A stretch of DNA of 64,000 nucleotides from Mycobacterium sp. 3519A (lineage in GTDB: Bacteria; Actinomycetota; Actinomycetes; Mycobacteriales; Mycobacteriaceae): contig NZ_OESG01000012.1 of NCBI RefSeq assembly GCF_900240945.1, forward strand, positions 434,001-498,000, read 5' to 3'. Position numbers and translations under genes: made by a program. A model generated the notes under the pieces. That model was not told the origin of the DNA. It searched no databases and saw nothing but the letters and a program-made list of their open reading frames with translations. Below, in pieces: positions 18,166 to 25,764 of the stretch. Positions within the stretch are counted from its first letter, which is position 1; each line of letters starts with the position of its first letter.

Positions 18166-18987
18166 CTACTCGTAGTTGAGGCCCTGCACCAGCGTCGGCC
18201 GGGTCGAAAAGTCAATCTGTGCTGCGGGATTGGCGACCGCGGTGACCATCCCCGTGCCGAACGGGCCTTGCGAATCGAAAAGTGTCGCGGTACCGACCGA
18301 AATGCCGTCGGACGTCCAGTGTGAGTCCGCCTGTACCGCGATCCAGGCGTCGACGGGCAACCGGGCGAACGCGGCGGTCAGGTCCCCGTTGATGTAGCCG
18401 ATGCCCCGAGTACCGAGGTTGGTGACCAGACTTGTCGACTCGGCGAGCATGACGGCCCGGACGAAGGCGGAGTTCTCCTCGCCCGCAACCACTTTGATTC
18501 CGTCGTTGAAGAAGCACTTACGAGAATCGTTCTGGTGCGCGGCGGGCGACCGGGTCCAGCCCACCTCCGCACTGCCGACGAACGGCTGGATCGAATCGTC
18601 GGGCTCGGGCGGCTGAGGATGCGCGACCGACGCGCTCCACTCCCGACCGGGTGGTGGTGCTGAACGCCGGTACTGCACAAGTGTCGCGCGCGTCACCGGT
18701 CTGCCGTCCTGCACCACATCGCATTCCGTGGTGCGCACCCGCCGGCCGTCACGCACGGTGCGGACATCGATGGTCGTCGGGGTGTTGCGTGCGGCCCTGA
18801 ACAGGTCGGCGGTGAACCGAGCGGGCGTGAAGTCTGGTGACCCAGCGTGCTTTTCGAGTTCGCGTGCAGCCAGTCCGACAACGGCAGGACCGTTGAGATG
18901 GTCATCGCCCCAGTGGCTCTGCGCGAACGACGTCGGGAGGTAACCGCCGTCGCCAGTCAGGGCGAAATGGGCCGGTTGCGTTGGCAT
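18166..18987 (-). CDS. Acyl-CoA thioesterase-like (TesB-type hotdog) protein
   Basis: 273 residues from ATG at 18987 (MPTQPAHFALTGDGGYLPTS). It has the two-hotdog arrangement: a substrate-binding half with HWGDDHLNGPAVVGLAAREL and TPARFTADLFRAARNTPTTI, and a second half with GIGYINGDLTAAFARLPVDA then WIAVQADSHWTSDGISVGTA. These match the mycobacterial thioesterase family near TesB. It probably hydrolyses acyl-CoA. It lies 29 nt downstream of the SDR gene and is likely cotranscribed with it and the TetR regulator. Confidence 0.75.
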   Translation of the reverse strand: MPTQPAHFALTGDGGYLPTSFAQSHWGDDHLNGPAVVGLAARELEKHAGSPDFTPARFTADLFRAARNTPTTIDVRTVRDGRRVRTTECDVVQDGRPVTRATLVQYRRSAPPPGREWSASVAHPQPPEPDDSIQPFVGSAEVGWTRSPAAHQNDSRKCFFNDGIKVVAGEENSAFVRAVMLAESTSLVTNLGTRGIGYINGDLTAAFARLPVDAWIAVQADSHWTSDGISVGTATLFDSQGPFGTGMVTAVANPAAQIDFSTRPTLVQGLNYE

Positions 18988-19016
18988 CCGATGATCGTCG
19001 CATAGCGGCCGACCGG

Positions 19017-19718
19017 TCAGGTGTTGCGCCCTCCGTTGACACCGAGGATCTGACCGGTGATGTAACCGGCCTCGTCGGAAATCAGGAAGGCACACGCCGC
19101 GGCGATGTCGTCAGGTTTGCCCATCCGGCGGACGGGGGTGGCGTTGATCGTCGCTTGCACGTCGCCGATGACGCCGCGGGACTGCGCGCTGCGCAGCATC
19201 GGGGTGTCGATGAAGCCCGGCGGCACCGCATTGACGGTGATGCCTGCCGGCCCATACTCCAGCGCCAGCGATTTGGTCAACCCGTTGACCGCCGATTTCG
19301 CGGCCACGTAATGCGACATGTACGGCGTCCCGGAATGCGTGCTGGACGACGAGATGTTGACGATGCGGCCCCAGCCCGCTTCGATCATGTCCGGCAGCAC
19401 CGCCTGCGTGCAGTGGAACACCCCGTTTAGGTTGACGTCGACCACTTTGCGCCACTCGTCGAACGTGATCTCGGTGAACGGGGTGAACGCGTCCAGGCCG
19501 GCGGCGTTGACCAGGATGGTCACCGGCCCCAGTTGTGCGCGTATGGCCGCGAGCGCGGCGTCCACTTGGGCGCGGTCCGTGACGTCGGCGGTCTGGGCGA
19601 ACTCGTCCGCGCAGGGCGTCACGTCGAGTGTGGCCACGTGATAGCCATCGGCGCGCAACCGATCGGCCACCGCCCGCCCGATGCCTGAGCCGCCCCCGGT
19701 GACGACAGCCGTCTTCAT
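19017..19718 (-). CDS. Short-chain dehydrogenase/reductase (FabG-like)
   Basis: 233 residues. The cofactor motif is TGGGSGIG (7-14), NAAG at 71-74, and the catalytic YxxxK is Tyr137-Lys141 (SHYVAAKSAVNG) with Ser upstream in NISSSSTHSG. A late PPGFIDTPMLR forms the substrate loop. Asp32 after strand two (TLDVTP) favours NAD(H). It is flanked by TetR upstream (41 nt) and a thioesterase downstream (29 nt), suggesting an acyl or beta-hydroxyacyl substrate processed by the pair under TetR control. Confidence 0.85.
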   Translation of the reverse strand: MKTAVVTGGGSGIGRAVADRLRADGYHVATLDVTPCADEFAQTADVTDRAQVDAALAAIRAQLGPVTILVNAAGLDAFTPFTEITFDEWRKVVDVNLNGVFHCTQAVLPDMIEAGWGRIVNISSSSTHSGTPYMSHYVAAKSAVNGLTKSLALEYGPAGITVNAVPPGFIDTPMLRSAQSRGVIGDVQATINATPVRRMGKPDDIAAACAFLISDEAGYITGQILGVNGGRNT

Positions 19719-19759
19719 GATCTTTCCTTCCGCATCGTGTGATCAGTCGGTGCTTGGTC

Positions 19760-20335
19760 TCACGAGCGCCGAGGCGCCCGCAGCCCCAGCGTGCGACGCC
19801 CGGCGTCCACCAAATGTTCGCGCAACGCGTCGTCGTCGAAACGTCCCCACGCGGGCCCCACTGCGCCCGCCATGCCTGCGAACACCATGGCCGCCTTCAC
19901 CTCGCCGCCCGGTCCGGAGTCGACATCGGCCAACAGTGCGAGCTGGCGGCCGATGAGTTCACCCCATTCGGCACGCTCGCTGAGCGCGGTGGCAACGCTC
20001 GGATCCGCGGCGAGCACCGCGACCAACCCCCGGTTGCGCACGGCCAGCGTCGCGTACCCGGTGAGCATGTGCTCGGCCCGCGCATGCGCGGTGCGTTTGG
20101 CCTGGGCGGCTTCGACGACGGCGCGCAGTTCGTCCAGCATGGGTTCGAGGACGGCGGCCAGCAGTTGTTCACGCGTTCGGAAATGGTGGTAGATGGCGGC
20201 TTTCGTGAATCCGAGTTCATCGGCGATCATCTGCAAGGACGTGCCGGCATAACTGTGCCGGGTGAACAGATCGACCGCAGCGTCGATGAGTCGAGTACGG
20301 GTGTCGGTGGCCTCGGACACCTTCCCAAGCACCAT
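19760..20335 (-). CDS. TetR family transcriptional regulator
   Basis: 191 residues. The N-terminal TetR helix-turn-helix is at about 13-58: RTRLIDAAVDLFTRHSYAGT then SLQMIADELGFTKAAIYHHF and RTREQLLAAV. The remainder is the all-helical ligand domain (MLTGYATLAVRNRGLVAVLA). It is first gene of TetR-SDR-thioesterase and probably represses it through the palindrome at 20378-20390, 43 nt upstream of the start codon. The inducer may be an acyl-CoA or lipid, judging only from neighbours. Confidence 0.88.
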   Translation of the reverse strand: MVLGKVSEATDTRTRLIDAAVDLFTRHSYAGTSLQMIADELGFTKAAIYHHFRTREQLLAAVLEPMLDELRAVVEAAQAKRTAHARAEHMLTGYATLAVRNRGLVAVLAADPSVATALSERAEWGELIGRQLALLADVDSGPGGEVKAAMVFAGMAGAVGPAWGRFDDDALREHLVDAGRRTLGLRAPRRS

Positions 20336-20377
20336 GCTGACCGCCTATCTAACCCGGCACCCGACTTTACGATCGTA

Positions 20378-20390
20378 TAGTACTGTACTA
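20378..20390. promoter_or_regulatory. Candidate TetR operator, 13-bp palindrome
   Basis: TAGTAC-T-GTACTA is a perfect dyad in an AT-rich island. Looser outer arms TTTACGA (20366-20372) and TCGTAAA (20396-20402) surround it. It lies between the TetR start codon and the end of the CapA gene, as expected for an autoregulated TetR promoter. Confidence 0.6.
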
Positions 20391-20403
20391 GCCATTCGTA
20401 AAG

Positions 20404-21471
20404 CTAGCCGACGGTCAACAGTACGCCGTCCGGCGCCCGTTCGACCCTGGTGCCGAACGGTCGGCTGATGTCCTGGAGGTTCGCGCGCAGCCACTCGGCA
20501 TCGGAATCGGGTGTGCGCTCGAGCCGCATCCGTCTCATCCGCATCGGCACCATCCGCAGTGCGCGTTCGTCGTCCGACGCGAAGTACAGCAGCCGCAGTT
20601 CGTGCCGGAATGATTCGTATCCGGTGATGCCTTCGTAGTCGTCGACGGTGTCACCGCAGCCGTACATGATCAGCTTCCCCCGATACCACTCGATCGGCCG
20701 CGGATGGTGCGACGAATGGCCATGCACCAGATCGATGCCTGCGTCAATCAGCCTGTGCGCGAACCGGATTTGCGCATCACGCACGTCGTAGCCCCAGTTC
20801 GAGCCCCAATGCACCGACACCACCGCGGTGTCGCCCGGTCGTGTCACGTCGTGTACCCGTTCGGCGATCACGTCGGCGGCGTCGTCCGACATGTCCGGTA
20901 CGTACGCAACACCAGGTCGCTGATCCGTCGCGGCCCACGCAGGCGGAATGCCGCTCGACCGCATGCCGCAGCCCGCGATCACCGCCCTGGCTACCACGGC
21001 GGGACGCCACGCCTGCCCGGCGTCCAAACCCGCACCGGTGCTGCGTATTCCGGTATCTGCGATGGCCCGCAACGTGTCGCGCAGTCCGCGATGACCGAAG
21101 TCGAGCACGTGATTGTTCGCCAGCGTGCAGACATCCGCGCGGATCGCGGTCAGGCATTCGATGTTGTCCGGATGCATTCGGTAGTGCACGGCCTTCCCCG
21201 GCGCGAAGTCGGCGCACGTGGTGATGCTGGTCTCCAGATTGAGTAGCCGCACATCGGGGGCGAACGAACCCACGATGTCGAGCGCCTCGCCCCAGGGCCA
21301 CGTGTAGTCGACCGGTGCCTGGATGGGACCGTGCACGCGCTCGGCCAGCGAGATGTACCTGCGTGCGTCGCGGACGACGCTCTCGCGCAGTTCCGGATCG
21401 CCGGGATGCGGCAACAATTGGTCGATCGCACGCCCAGTCATCACGTCACCGGTGAGGAAGATGACGGTCAC
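20404..21471 (-). CDS. CapA family protein (PGA-synthase-like metallophosphatase fold)
   Basis: 355 residues. The N-terminal FLTGDVMTGRAIDQLLPHPG, NLETSITT, LANNHVLDFGHRGLRDTLRA, VSVHWGSNWGY and LVHGHSSHHPRPIEWYRGKL together are the CapA/PgsA motif set, with metal ligands in GD, NLE, NNH, H-W-G and GHSSHH. In Bacillus the homologue is membrane-bound and needed for poly-gamma-glutamate capsule, but many actinobacterial copies are soluble with unknown role. It has no signal peptide. It is 7 nt downstream of a sugar-binding lipoprotein gene, implying coexpression. Confidence 0.85.
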   Translation of the reverse strand: MTVIFLTGDVMTGRAIDQLLPHPGDPELRESVVRDARRYISLAERVHGPIQAPVDYTWPWGEALDIVGSFAPDVRLLNLETSITTCADFAPGKAVHYRMHPDNIECLTAIRADVCTLANNHVLDFGHRGLRDTLRAIADTGIRSTGAGLDAGQAWRPAVVARAVIAGCGMRSSGIPPAWAATDQRPGVAYVPDMSDDAADVIAERVHDVTRPGDTAVVSVHWGSNWGYDVRDAQIRFAHRLIDAGIDLVHGHSSHHPRPIEWYRGKLIMYGCGDTVDDYEGITGYESFRHELRLLYFASDDERALRMVPMRMRRMRLERTPDSDAEWLRANLQDISRPFGTRVERAPDGVLLTVG

Positions 21472-21478
21472 TTAGGAC

Positions 21479-22453
21479 TCAGCGGGTGCCGGCCGCTGCG
21501 AGGTCGGCCACCGTGTTGATGTTCGTCTCGTCGACGAACGATGGTCCGGTCAAGGTGGGCTGGCCACCGCCGATCACGTCCCTGTTGGTGAAGTAAAGCC
21601 ACAGCGAGTCGACCGCGAGATAGCCCTGCAGGAACGGCTGTTGGTCGATGGCCCACTCGACCATGCCGTTCTTGATCGCGTCGACGACGCCGGCGTTGGT
21701 GTCGAATGTCGCCACCTTGGCGTAGCTGTTCTCCTCGGCCACCGCCTCCAACGCGGCCAAAGCCATTGGGGCTCCGAGGGTCAGGATGCGGTCGATGCTG
21801 AAGTCCTGTCGTAGGCGTGCCGCGACCGCGTTCTTGACGATCGCCTTGTCCACACCGTCGACTTCGAGCGTCTGAGACTTACCGGCGAATGCGTTCGCCA
21901 ATCCTTCGCATCGGGCTTCGAGGTTGACGTGCCCCGGTTCGTGGATCACACAAAGCGCGTTTTGCGCCTGTTCGTTGGTGAGGCGCTCCCCCGCGGCCTG
22001 GCCCGCGATCAACTCGTCCTGCCCGAAATACGCCATCACGCCGAGCTGGTCCCAGTCTCTGATCCCGGAATTGATTGCCACTACCGGTATTCCGGCTGCT
22101 ACCGCCTCCCGCACCGCGGGCGCCATCACCGCGGGGTTGGCCAGCGTGACAGCGATACCTGACACCTTCGCGTTGACGGCCGACCGCACGAGGTCTGCCT
22201 GCGCCGCCGAATCGGGGTTGTGCGAATACTGCAGATCGATGTTGTCTTTACGAGCGGCCGCTTCGACACCGCGCCGGACGAGGTCCCAGAACGTGTCTCC
22301 TGGCGCCTGGTGGGTGATCAGAGCGACCGTCGCGCGCGGCGCGTTGCCGACCGGACTCGACTCCGTCGTCGTGGCCGTCCGCTCACCGCCCGAACATGCC
22401 GTAAGCGAAACCAATACGGCCGAGAGGATGTACGCAGTGAACCGTTTGGCCAT
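21479..22453 (-). CDS. Orphan sugar-type ABC substrate-binding lipoprotein
   Basis: 324 residues. It is a lipoprotein: hydrophobic signal then VSLTAC with Cys20. The mature part is a type-I periplasmic binding protein of the ribose/RbsB class: TVALITHQAPGDTFWDLVRR, AQADLVRSAVNAKVSGIAVT, IPVVAINSG, GQDELIAGQAAGERL and VATFDTNAGVVDAIKNGMVE. No permease or ATPase lies nearby. Only the CapA-like gene, 7 nt downstream, is linked. It may supply an unlinked importer or act as a sensor. Starts at ATG 22453. Confidence 0.85.
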   Translation of the reverse strand: MAKRFTAYILSAVLVSLTACSGGERTATTTESSPVGNAPRATVALITHQAPGDTFWDLVRRGVEAAARKDNIDLQYSHNPDSAAQADLVRSAVNAKVSGIAVTLANPAVMAPAVREAVAAGIPVVAINSGIRDWDQLGVMAYFGQDELIAGQAAGERLTNEQAQNALCVIHEPGHVNLEARCEGLANAFAGKSQTLEVDGVDKAIVKNAVAARLRQDFSIDRILTLGAPMALAALEAVAEENSYAKVATFDTNAGVVDAIKNGMVEWAIDQQPFLQGYLAVDSLWLYFTNRDVIGGGQPTLTGPSFVDETNINTVADLAAAGTR

Positions 22454-22614
22454 GGCTTCGCCCCTCCCGTGCGAACCGGCGCGATCCCACCCGTGACGGT
22501 GGTGTCGACCCCATTTTCGCAGGTGATCACCGCCGAGATGGCAGCTTTACCCCGAACCCCTCAAGCATTTCCGGAGACGCGCTGACGCTCGTCCTCTGGC
22601 GCGCCACCACGGTG

Positions 22615-23097
22615 TCACCGGCCGCGGTTGAGTTGCCAGATGCGCGAAGACAGCAGCGTCGCGAACGCGCACCACGCCGGGTAGGCGGCGAGCACTCCCG
22701 CGGCGGGTCCGCGCGCGGCAACCGCCCGCCTCGTGAGATCGGCACTGCTGGCCGTCAACGCCGCGGCCGCCACAGCCGAGGTGCCGAGCAGTCGACGGTC
22801 GAAGAACAACCACGACCAACTGGCGTTCAGCACGAGATTGACCCCCAGCAGCGCCGCGAAGGTTCGGGCCTGCCCCTGGTCGCGGTTGCGCAGGTGATCC
22901 AACGTCGACGCCGAGACGGCGGCGATGTCCGCGTAGAGGATCGGCCACACGATCGGAAAGGCCTGCCGCGGCGGCTGAAAGCTCGGCTTCTTCAGCTTGG
23001 CGTACCAGCCCGACTGCGCGGGCCTGCTCGCCAAACCGCCGACCGCGCCGGTGAGAAGGACTGCTCCAAGGGTGCTGACCAGGGTCTTCGGTTGCAT
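22615..23097 (-). CDS. TspO/MBR family membrane protein
   Basis: 160 residues with five predicted helices. Family text: QSGWYAKLKKPSFQPPRQAF, PIVWPILYADIAAVSAS and LVLNASWSWLFFDRRLLGTS. The W-Y..L.KP.F.PP motif in loop 1 is the TspO signature; these proteins bind porphyrins and cholesterol-like ligands and are linked to oxidative stress. It is divergent from the flavin oxidoreductase/ECF41 pair, whose candidate promoter lies in the shared 85-nt gap. Confidence 0.85.
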   Translation of the reverse strand: MQPKTLVSTLGAVLLTGAVGGLASRPAQSGWYAKLKKPSFQPPRQAFPIVWPILYADIAAVSASTLDHLRNRDQGQARTFAALLGVNLVLNASWSWLFFDRRLLGTSAVAAAALTASSADLTRRAVAARGPAAGVLAAYPAWCAFATLLSSRIWQLNRGR

Positions 23098-23120
23098 GAC
23101 GTTATTTACCCGGAAGTCGA

Positions 23121-23148
23121 TGTCACGAATCGCCGGGGTTCTTGCGTC
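23121..23148 (+). promoter_or_regulatory. Candidate ECF41 sigma-factor promoter
   Basis: TGTCACG (23121-23127) and CGTC (23145-23148) are separated by 17 nt. The ECF41 consensus, as I recall it, is TGTCACA and CGTC with about 16 nt between. The site is 35 nt before the first gene of the operon that encodes an ECF41 factor, so autoregulation is likely. Confidence 0.55.
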
Positions 23149-23182
23149 TCGTGTTCATCAGTCGCCGACACGGAAGGCACCA

Positions 23183-24346
23183 ATGATGAACGAGATCCTG
23201 ATACTGGGCGCCGGATACACCGGCATGGCGGCCGCCGCGGGCCTCGTGGGCCGACTCAAACACCGCGACGACGTGCACGTCACCATCGTCAACCCGCAGA
23301 CCCGGTTCACCGAACGACTGCGCCTGCACCAGATTGCCTCCGGCCAGGAATTGGCCGACCTTCGGATCCCCGACCAGTTGGCGGACACCGGCGTCGACTT
23401 CGTCAAGGGCTGGGTGACCGGTATCGACGCCGACGCGCGAACCGTCCGGGTGGACGATGCCTACACGTTGCGCTACGACACACTGGTCTTTGCGCTCGGT
23501 AGCGTCGCCGACACCGAAACAGTCCCGGGTGTCGACGAATTCGCGTACACACTGAACAGCGCACAAGACGCAGCACTGCTCGCCGCCCAGTTGAGCCGCC
23601 GCTCCGACGGCACCATCGTGGTGGCAGGCGGCGGGCTGACCGGAGTGGAGTCCGCGGCCGAAATCGCCGAGCAGCATCCTGAACTCGATGTCGTGCTGTT
23701 GAGCCGCCAGGAGCCAGGGGCGATGATGGGCGCCAAAGCGCGGGCCCGGTTGCACGCCGGTCTCGAACGGTTGGGTGTGCGGGTACGCGCCGGTGCCGAG
23801 ATCGTGAAGGTGATGGCGGACGGTGTCGCGCTGGACGACGGCGAGGTGGTGCGCGCCGATGCGGTGTTGTGGACCACGGGCGTGCGCGTGTCCCCCATCG
23901 CCGCCCGCGCGGGCTTCGAGGTCGACGACCGCGGACGCATCGTGACCGACGAATCGCTGCGTTCGGTGTCGCATCCGGCCGTCTACGCCGTCGGCGACGC
24001 CGCCGCGATCCGACAGGGCTACGGGATCATGCACGGCACCTGCCAGAGCGGCATCCCGAGCGCGCTGCACGCGGCAGCGTCGATCGCTCGCGAGCTGAAA
24101 GGCAAGCAGCCCAAGCGGTTCCGCTTCGGCTATGTGCACCAGCCGGTGAGCCTGGGCCGCCACGACGGCGTCATCCAGTTCACCCACGCCGACGACAGCC
24201 CTGGCCGGTTCTACCTGGCCGGCCGCTACGCGGTGGCGTACAAAGAGACGGTGAGCTCCAGCCCGTGGACCACATATCGACTTCTCAAGGTGCTGCCCGC
24301 GCTGGGAGCGGCGACCTGGCGGCGCGGCGGCCGGTCGACGAGATGA
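23183..24346 (+). CDS. NAD(P)/FAD-dependent oxidoreductase (type-II NADH dehydrogenase-like)
   Basis: 387 residues from ATG at 23183 (a second ATG is at 23186); GGAAGG lies just upstream. FAD-binding LGAGYTGMAAAAG (about 7-19), the internal NAD(P) motif VVAGGGLTGVESAAEIAEQH, and the late FAD-contact VYAVGDAAAIRQGYGIMHGT define the two-dinucleotide-domain fold. It resembles Ndh or AIF-like enzymes but has no C-terminal membrane anchor. It overlaps the sigma gene by ATGA at 24343-24346, so their translation is coupled. ECF41 factors are often encoded with an oxidoreductase, which may be their functional partner. Confidence 0.85.
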   Translation: MMNEILILGAGYTGMAAAAGLVGRLKHRDDVHVTIVNPQTRFTERLRLHQIASGQELADLRIPDQLADTGVDFVKGWVTGIDADARTVRVDDAYTLRYDTLVFALGSVADTETVPGVDEFAYTLNSAQDAALLAAQLSRRSDGTIVVAGGGLTGVESAAEIAEQHPELDVVLLSRQEPGAMMGAKARARLHAGLERLGVRVRAGAEIVKVMADGVALDDGEVVRADAVLWTTGVRVSPIAARAGFEVDDRGRIVTDESLRSVSHPAVYAVGDAAAIRQGYGIMHGTCQSGIPSALHAAASIARELKGKQPKRFRFGYVHQPVSLGRHDGVIQFTHADDSPGRFYLAGRYAVAYKETVSSSPWTTYRLLKVLPALGAATWRRGGRSTR

Positions 24347-25236
24347 CGTCGGACCAGCAGACGTTCGCCGATCACAGAACCCTGTTGTTCTCGATCGCCT
24401 ACCGGATCCTCGGCTCCGCCGCGGACGCCGAAGACGTCGTCCAGGACGCCTGGTTCAAGTGGTCGGCACAGGATCGCTCGCGGGTGTCCGACCCGAAGGC
24501 CTACCTGGCGCGCATCATCTCGAACCTGTCGATGGAGCGGCTTCGCTCGACCCGGCGCCAGCGCGAAACCTATGTGGGGCCTTGGCTTCCGGAGCCGATC
24601 CTCACCCAGCCCGACGCGTCCGACGACGTTGCTACCGCCGAATCGGTGTCGATGGCGATGCTCGTCGTGCTGGAGACCCTCAGCCCACTGGAGCGCGCGG
24701 TGTTCGTGCTCAAGGAGGTGTTCGACTTCAGCTACGCCGAAATCGGTGACGCCGTCGACCGCTCGGAATCCTCCGTACGGCAAGCGGCCCACCGGGCGCG
24801 TGAGCACGTCCGGGCGCGCCGCCCGCGGTTCGAGACCGACCGCGTCAAGAAACGCCAAGCCACCGAACGCTTCTTCGCCGCGATCACCGGGGGTGACATC
24901 AACTCGTTGATGGAACTGCTCGCGCCTGAGGTCACGCTGTGGACCGACGGCGGAGGCAAGGTCCGCCAGGCGATGCGCCCGATCCGCGGCATCGACAACG
25001 TCGCCCGCTGGATCGCCGGCGCCAGTCAGCGGCCATATGAGGGTGTCGAAATCGCCGATATGGCAGCCGAAGTCGTCGAGATCAACGGCGGGCCGGGAAT
25101 CGTGTTGACCGGCGGTGGCCGGGTGATCGCCACCCTCACCGTCGACCTAGACGCCGACGGTCGCATCGAAACTGTGCACAACGTGGCCAACCCCGACAAG
25201 CTGCGTGCGGTGACAGACGGGGTGAAGTACATCTAG
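24343..25236 (+). CDS. ECF41-type RNA polymerase sigma factor (SigJ-like)
   Basis: 297 residues. Sigma region 2 (LLFSIAYRILGSAADAEDVV, QDAWFKW) and region 4 (PLERAVFVLKEVFDFSYAEI, then VDRSESSVRQAAHRAREHV) are followed by a SnoaL-like C-terminal domain. The three ECF41 hallmarks are present: WLPEP in the linker (81-85), DGGGK in the C-terminal domain, and NPDKL near the end. No anti-sigma gene adjoins it, as is normal for this group where the C-terminal extension controls activity. Mycobacterial SigJ is of this kind. Starts within the stop of the oxidoreductase gene. Confidence 0.9.
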   Translation: MTSDQQTFADHRTLLFSIAYRILGSAADAEDVVQDAWFKWSAQDRSRVSDPKAYLARIISNLSMERLRSTRRQRETYVGPWLPEPILTQPDASDDVATAESVSMAMLVVLETLSPLERAVFVLKEVFDFSYAEIGDAVDRSESSVRQAAHRAREHVRARRPRFETDRVKKRQATERFFAAITGGDINSLMELLAPEVTLWTDGGGKVRQAMRPIRGIDNVARWIAGASQRPYEGVEIADMAAEVVEINGGPGIVLTGGGRVIATLTVDLDADGRIETVHNVANPDKLRAVTDGVKYI

Positions 25237-25245
25237 CGTGGCGTG

Positions 25246-25764
25246 ATGACCGATTGGCAACTGCGGACCGGCAGCGCGGCGGACTTGGATCTGGTGGGTC
25301 CGCTGTGGACCGCGGTGCATCACCGACATGCGGCGGTCATGCCGCACTTGGCACCGTATGTCAGTGACGACGAGACGTGGCGCGTCAGGCGCGGCCTGTA
25401 CGAGCAGTTGCTCGCCAAGCCCGACACACTGCTGCTGCTCGCGTTCGACGGGGACACCGCGGTGGGCTACGGCCTGGCCCACGTGATGCCGGTCGACGAC
25501 AGTTGGATCGCGGACACCTGGGTCACCGGCCCGCGGATCGGCGAAATCGAATCCCTCAGCGTGCTACCGGAATACCGCGGCGGAGGGCTGGGCTCGGCCC
25601 TTCTGACTCGCCTCGAGGAGCACCTGCGCGACGCGGGCTGCGAAGACCTGATCCTGGGCGCCTTGCCCGGCAACACCGACGCGATCCGCCTCTACGAGCG
25701 CATGGGTTACCAACCGACGTGGCTCTATTTGTCGCGGTTCACCGGCCGCGACAGCCAGCGGTAG
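25246..25764 (+). CDS. GNAT family N-acetyltransferase
   Basis: 172 residues from ATG at 25246; an in-frame GTG sits one codon upstream. The acetyl-CoA motif A is VLPEYRGGGLGSALLTRLEE (about 106-125), with the R-x-x-G-x-G/A loop, followed by LGALPGNTDAIRLYERMGYQ, the usual end of the GNAT core. The substrate is unknown. Its last 40 bp overlap the 3' end of the convergent NCS1 permease gene, so the two coding regions share DNA on opposite strands. Confidence 0.85.
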   Translation: MTDWQLRTGSAADLDLVGPLWTAVHHRHAAVMPHLAPYVSDDETWRVRRGLYEQLLAKPDTLLLLAFDGDTAVGYGLAHVMPVDDSWIADTWVTGPRIGEIESLSVLPEYRGGGLGSALLTRLEEHLRDAGCEDLILGALPGNTDAIRLYERMGYQPTWLYLSRFTGRDSQR

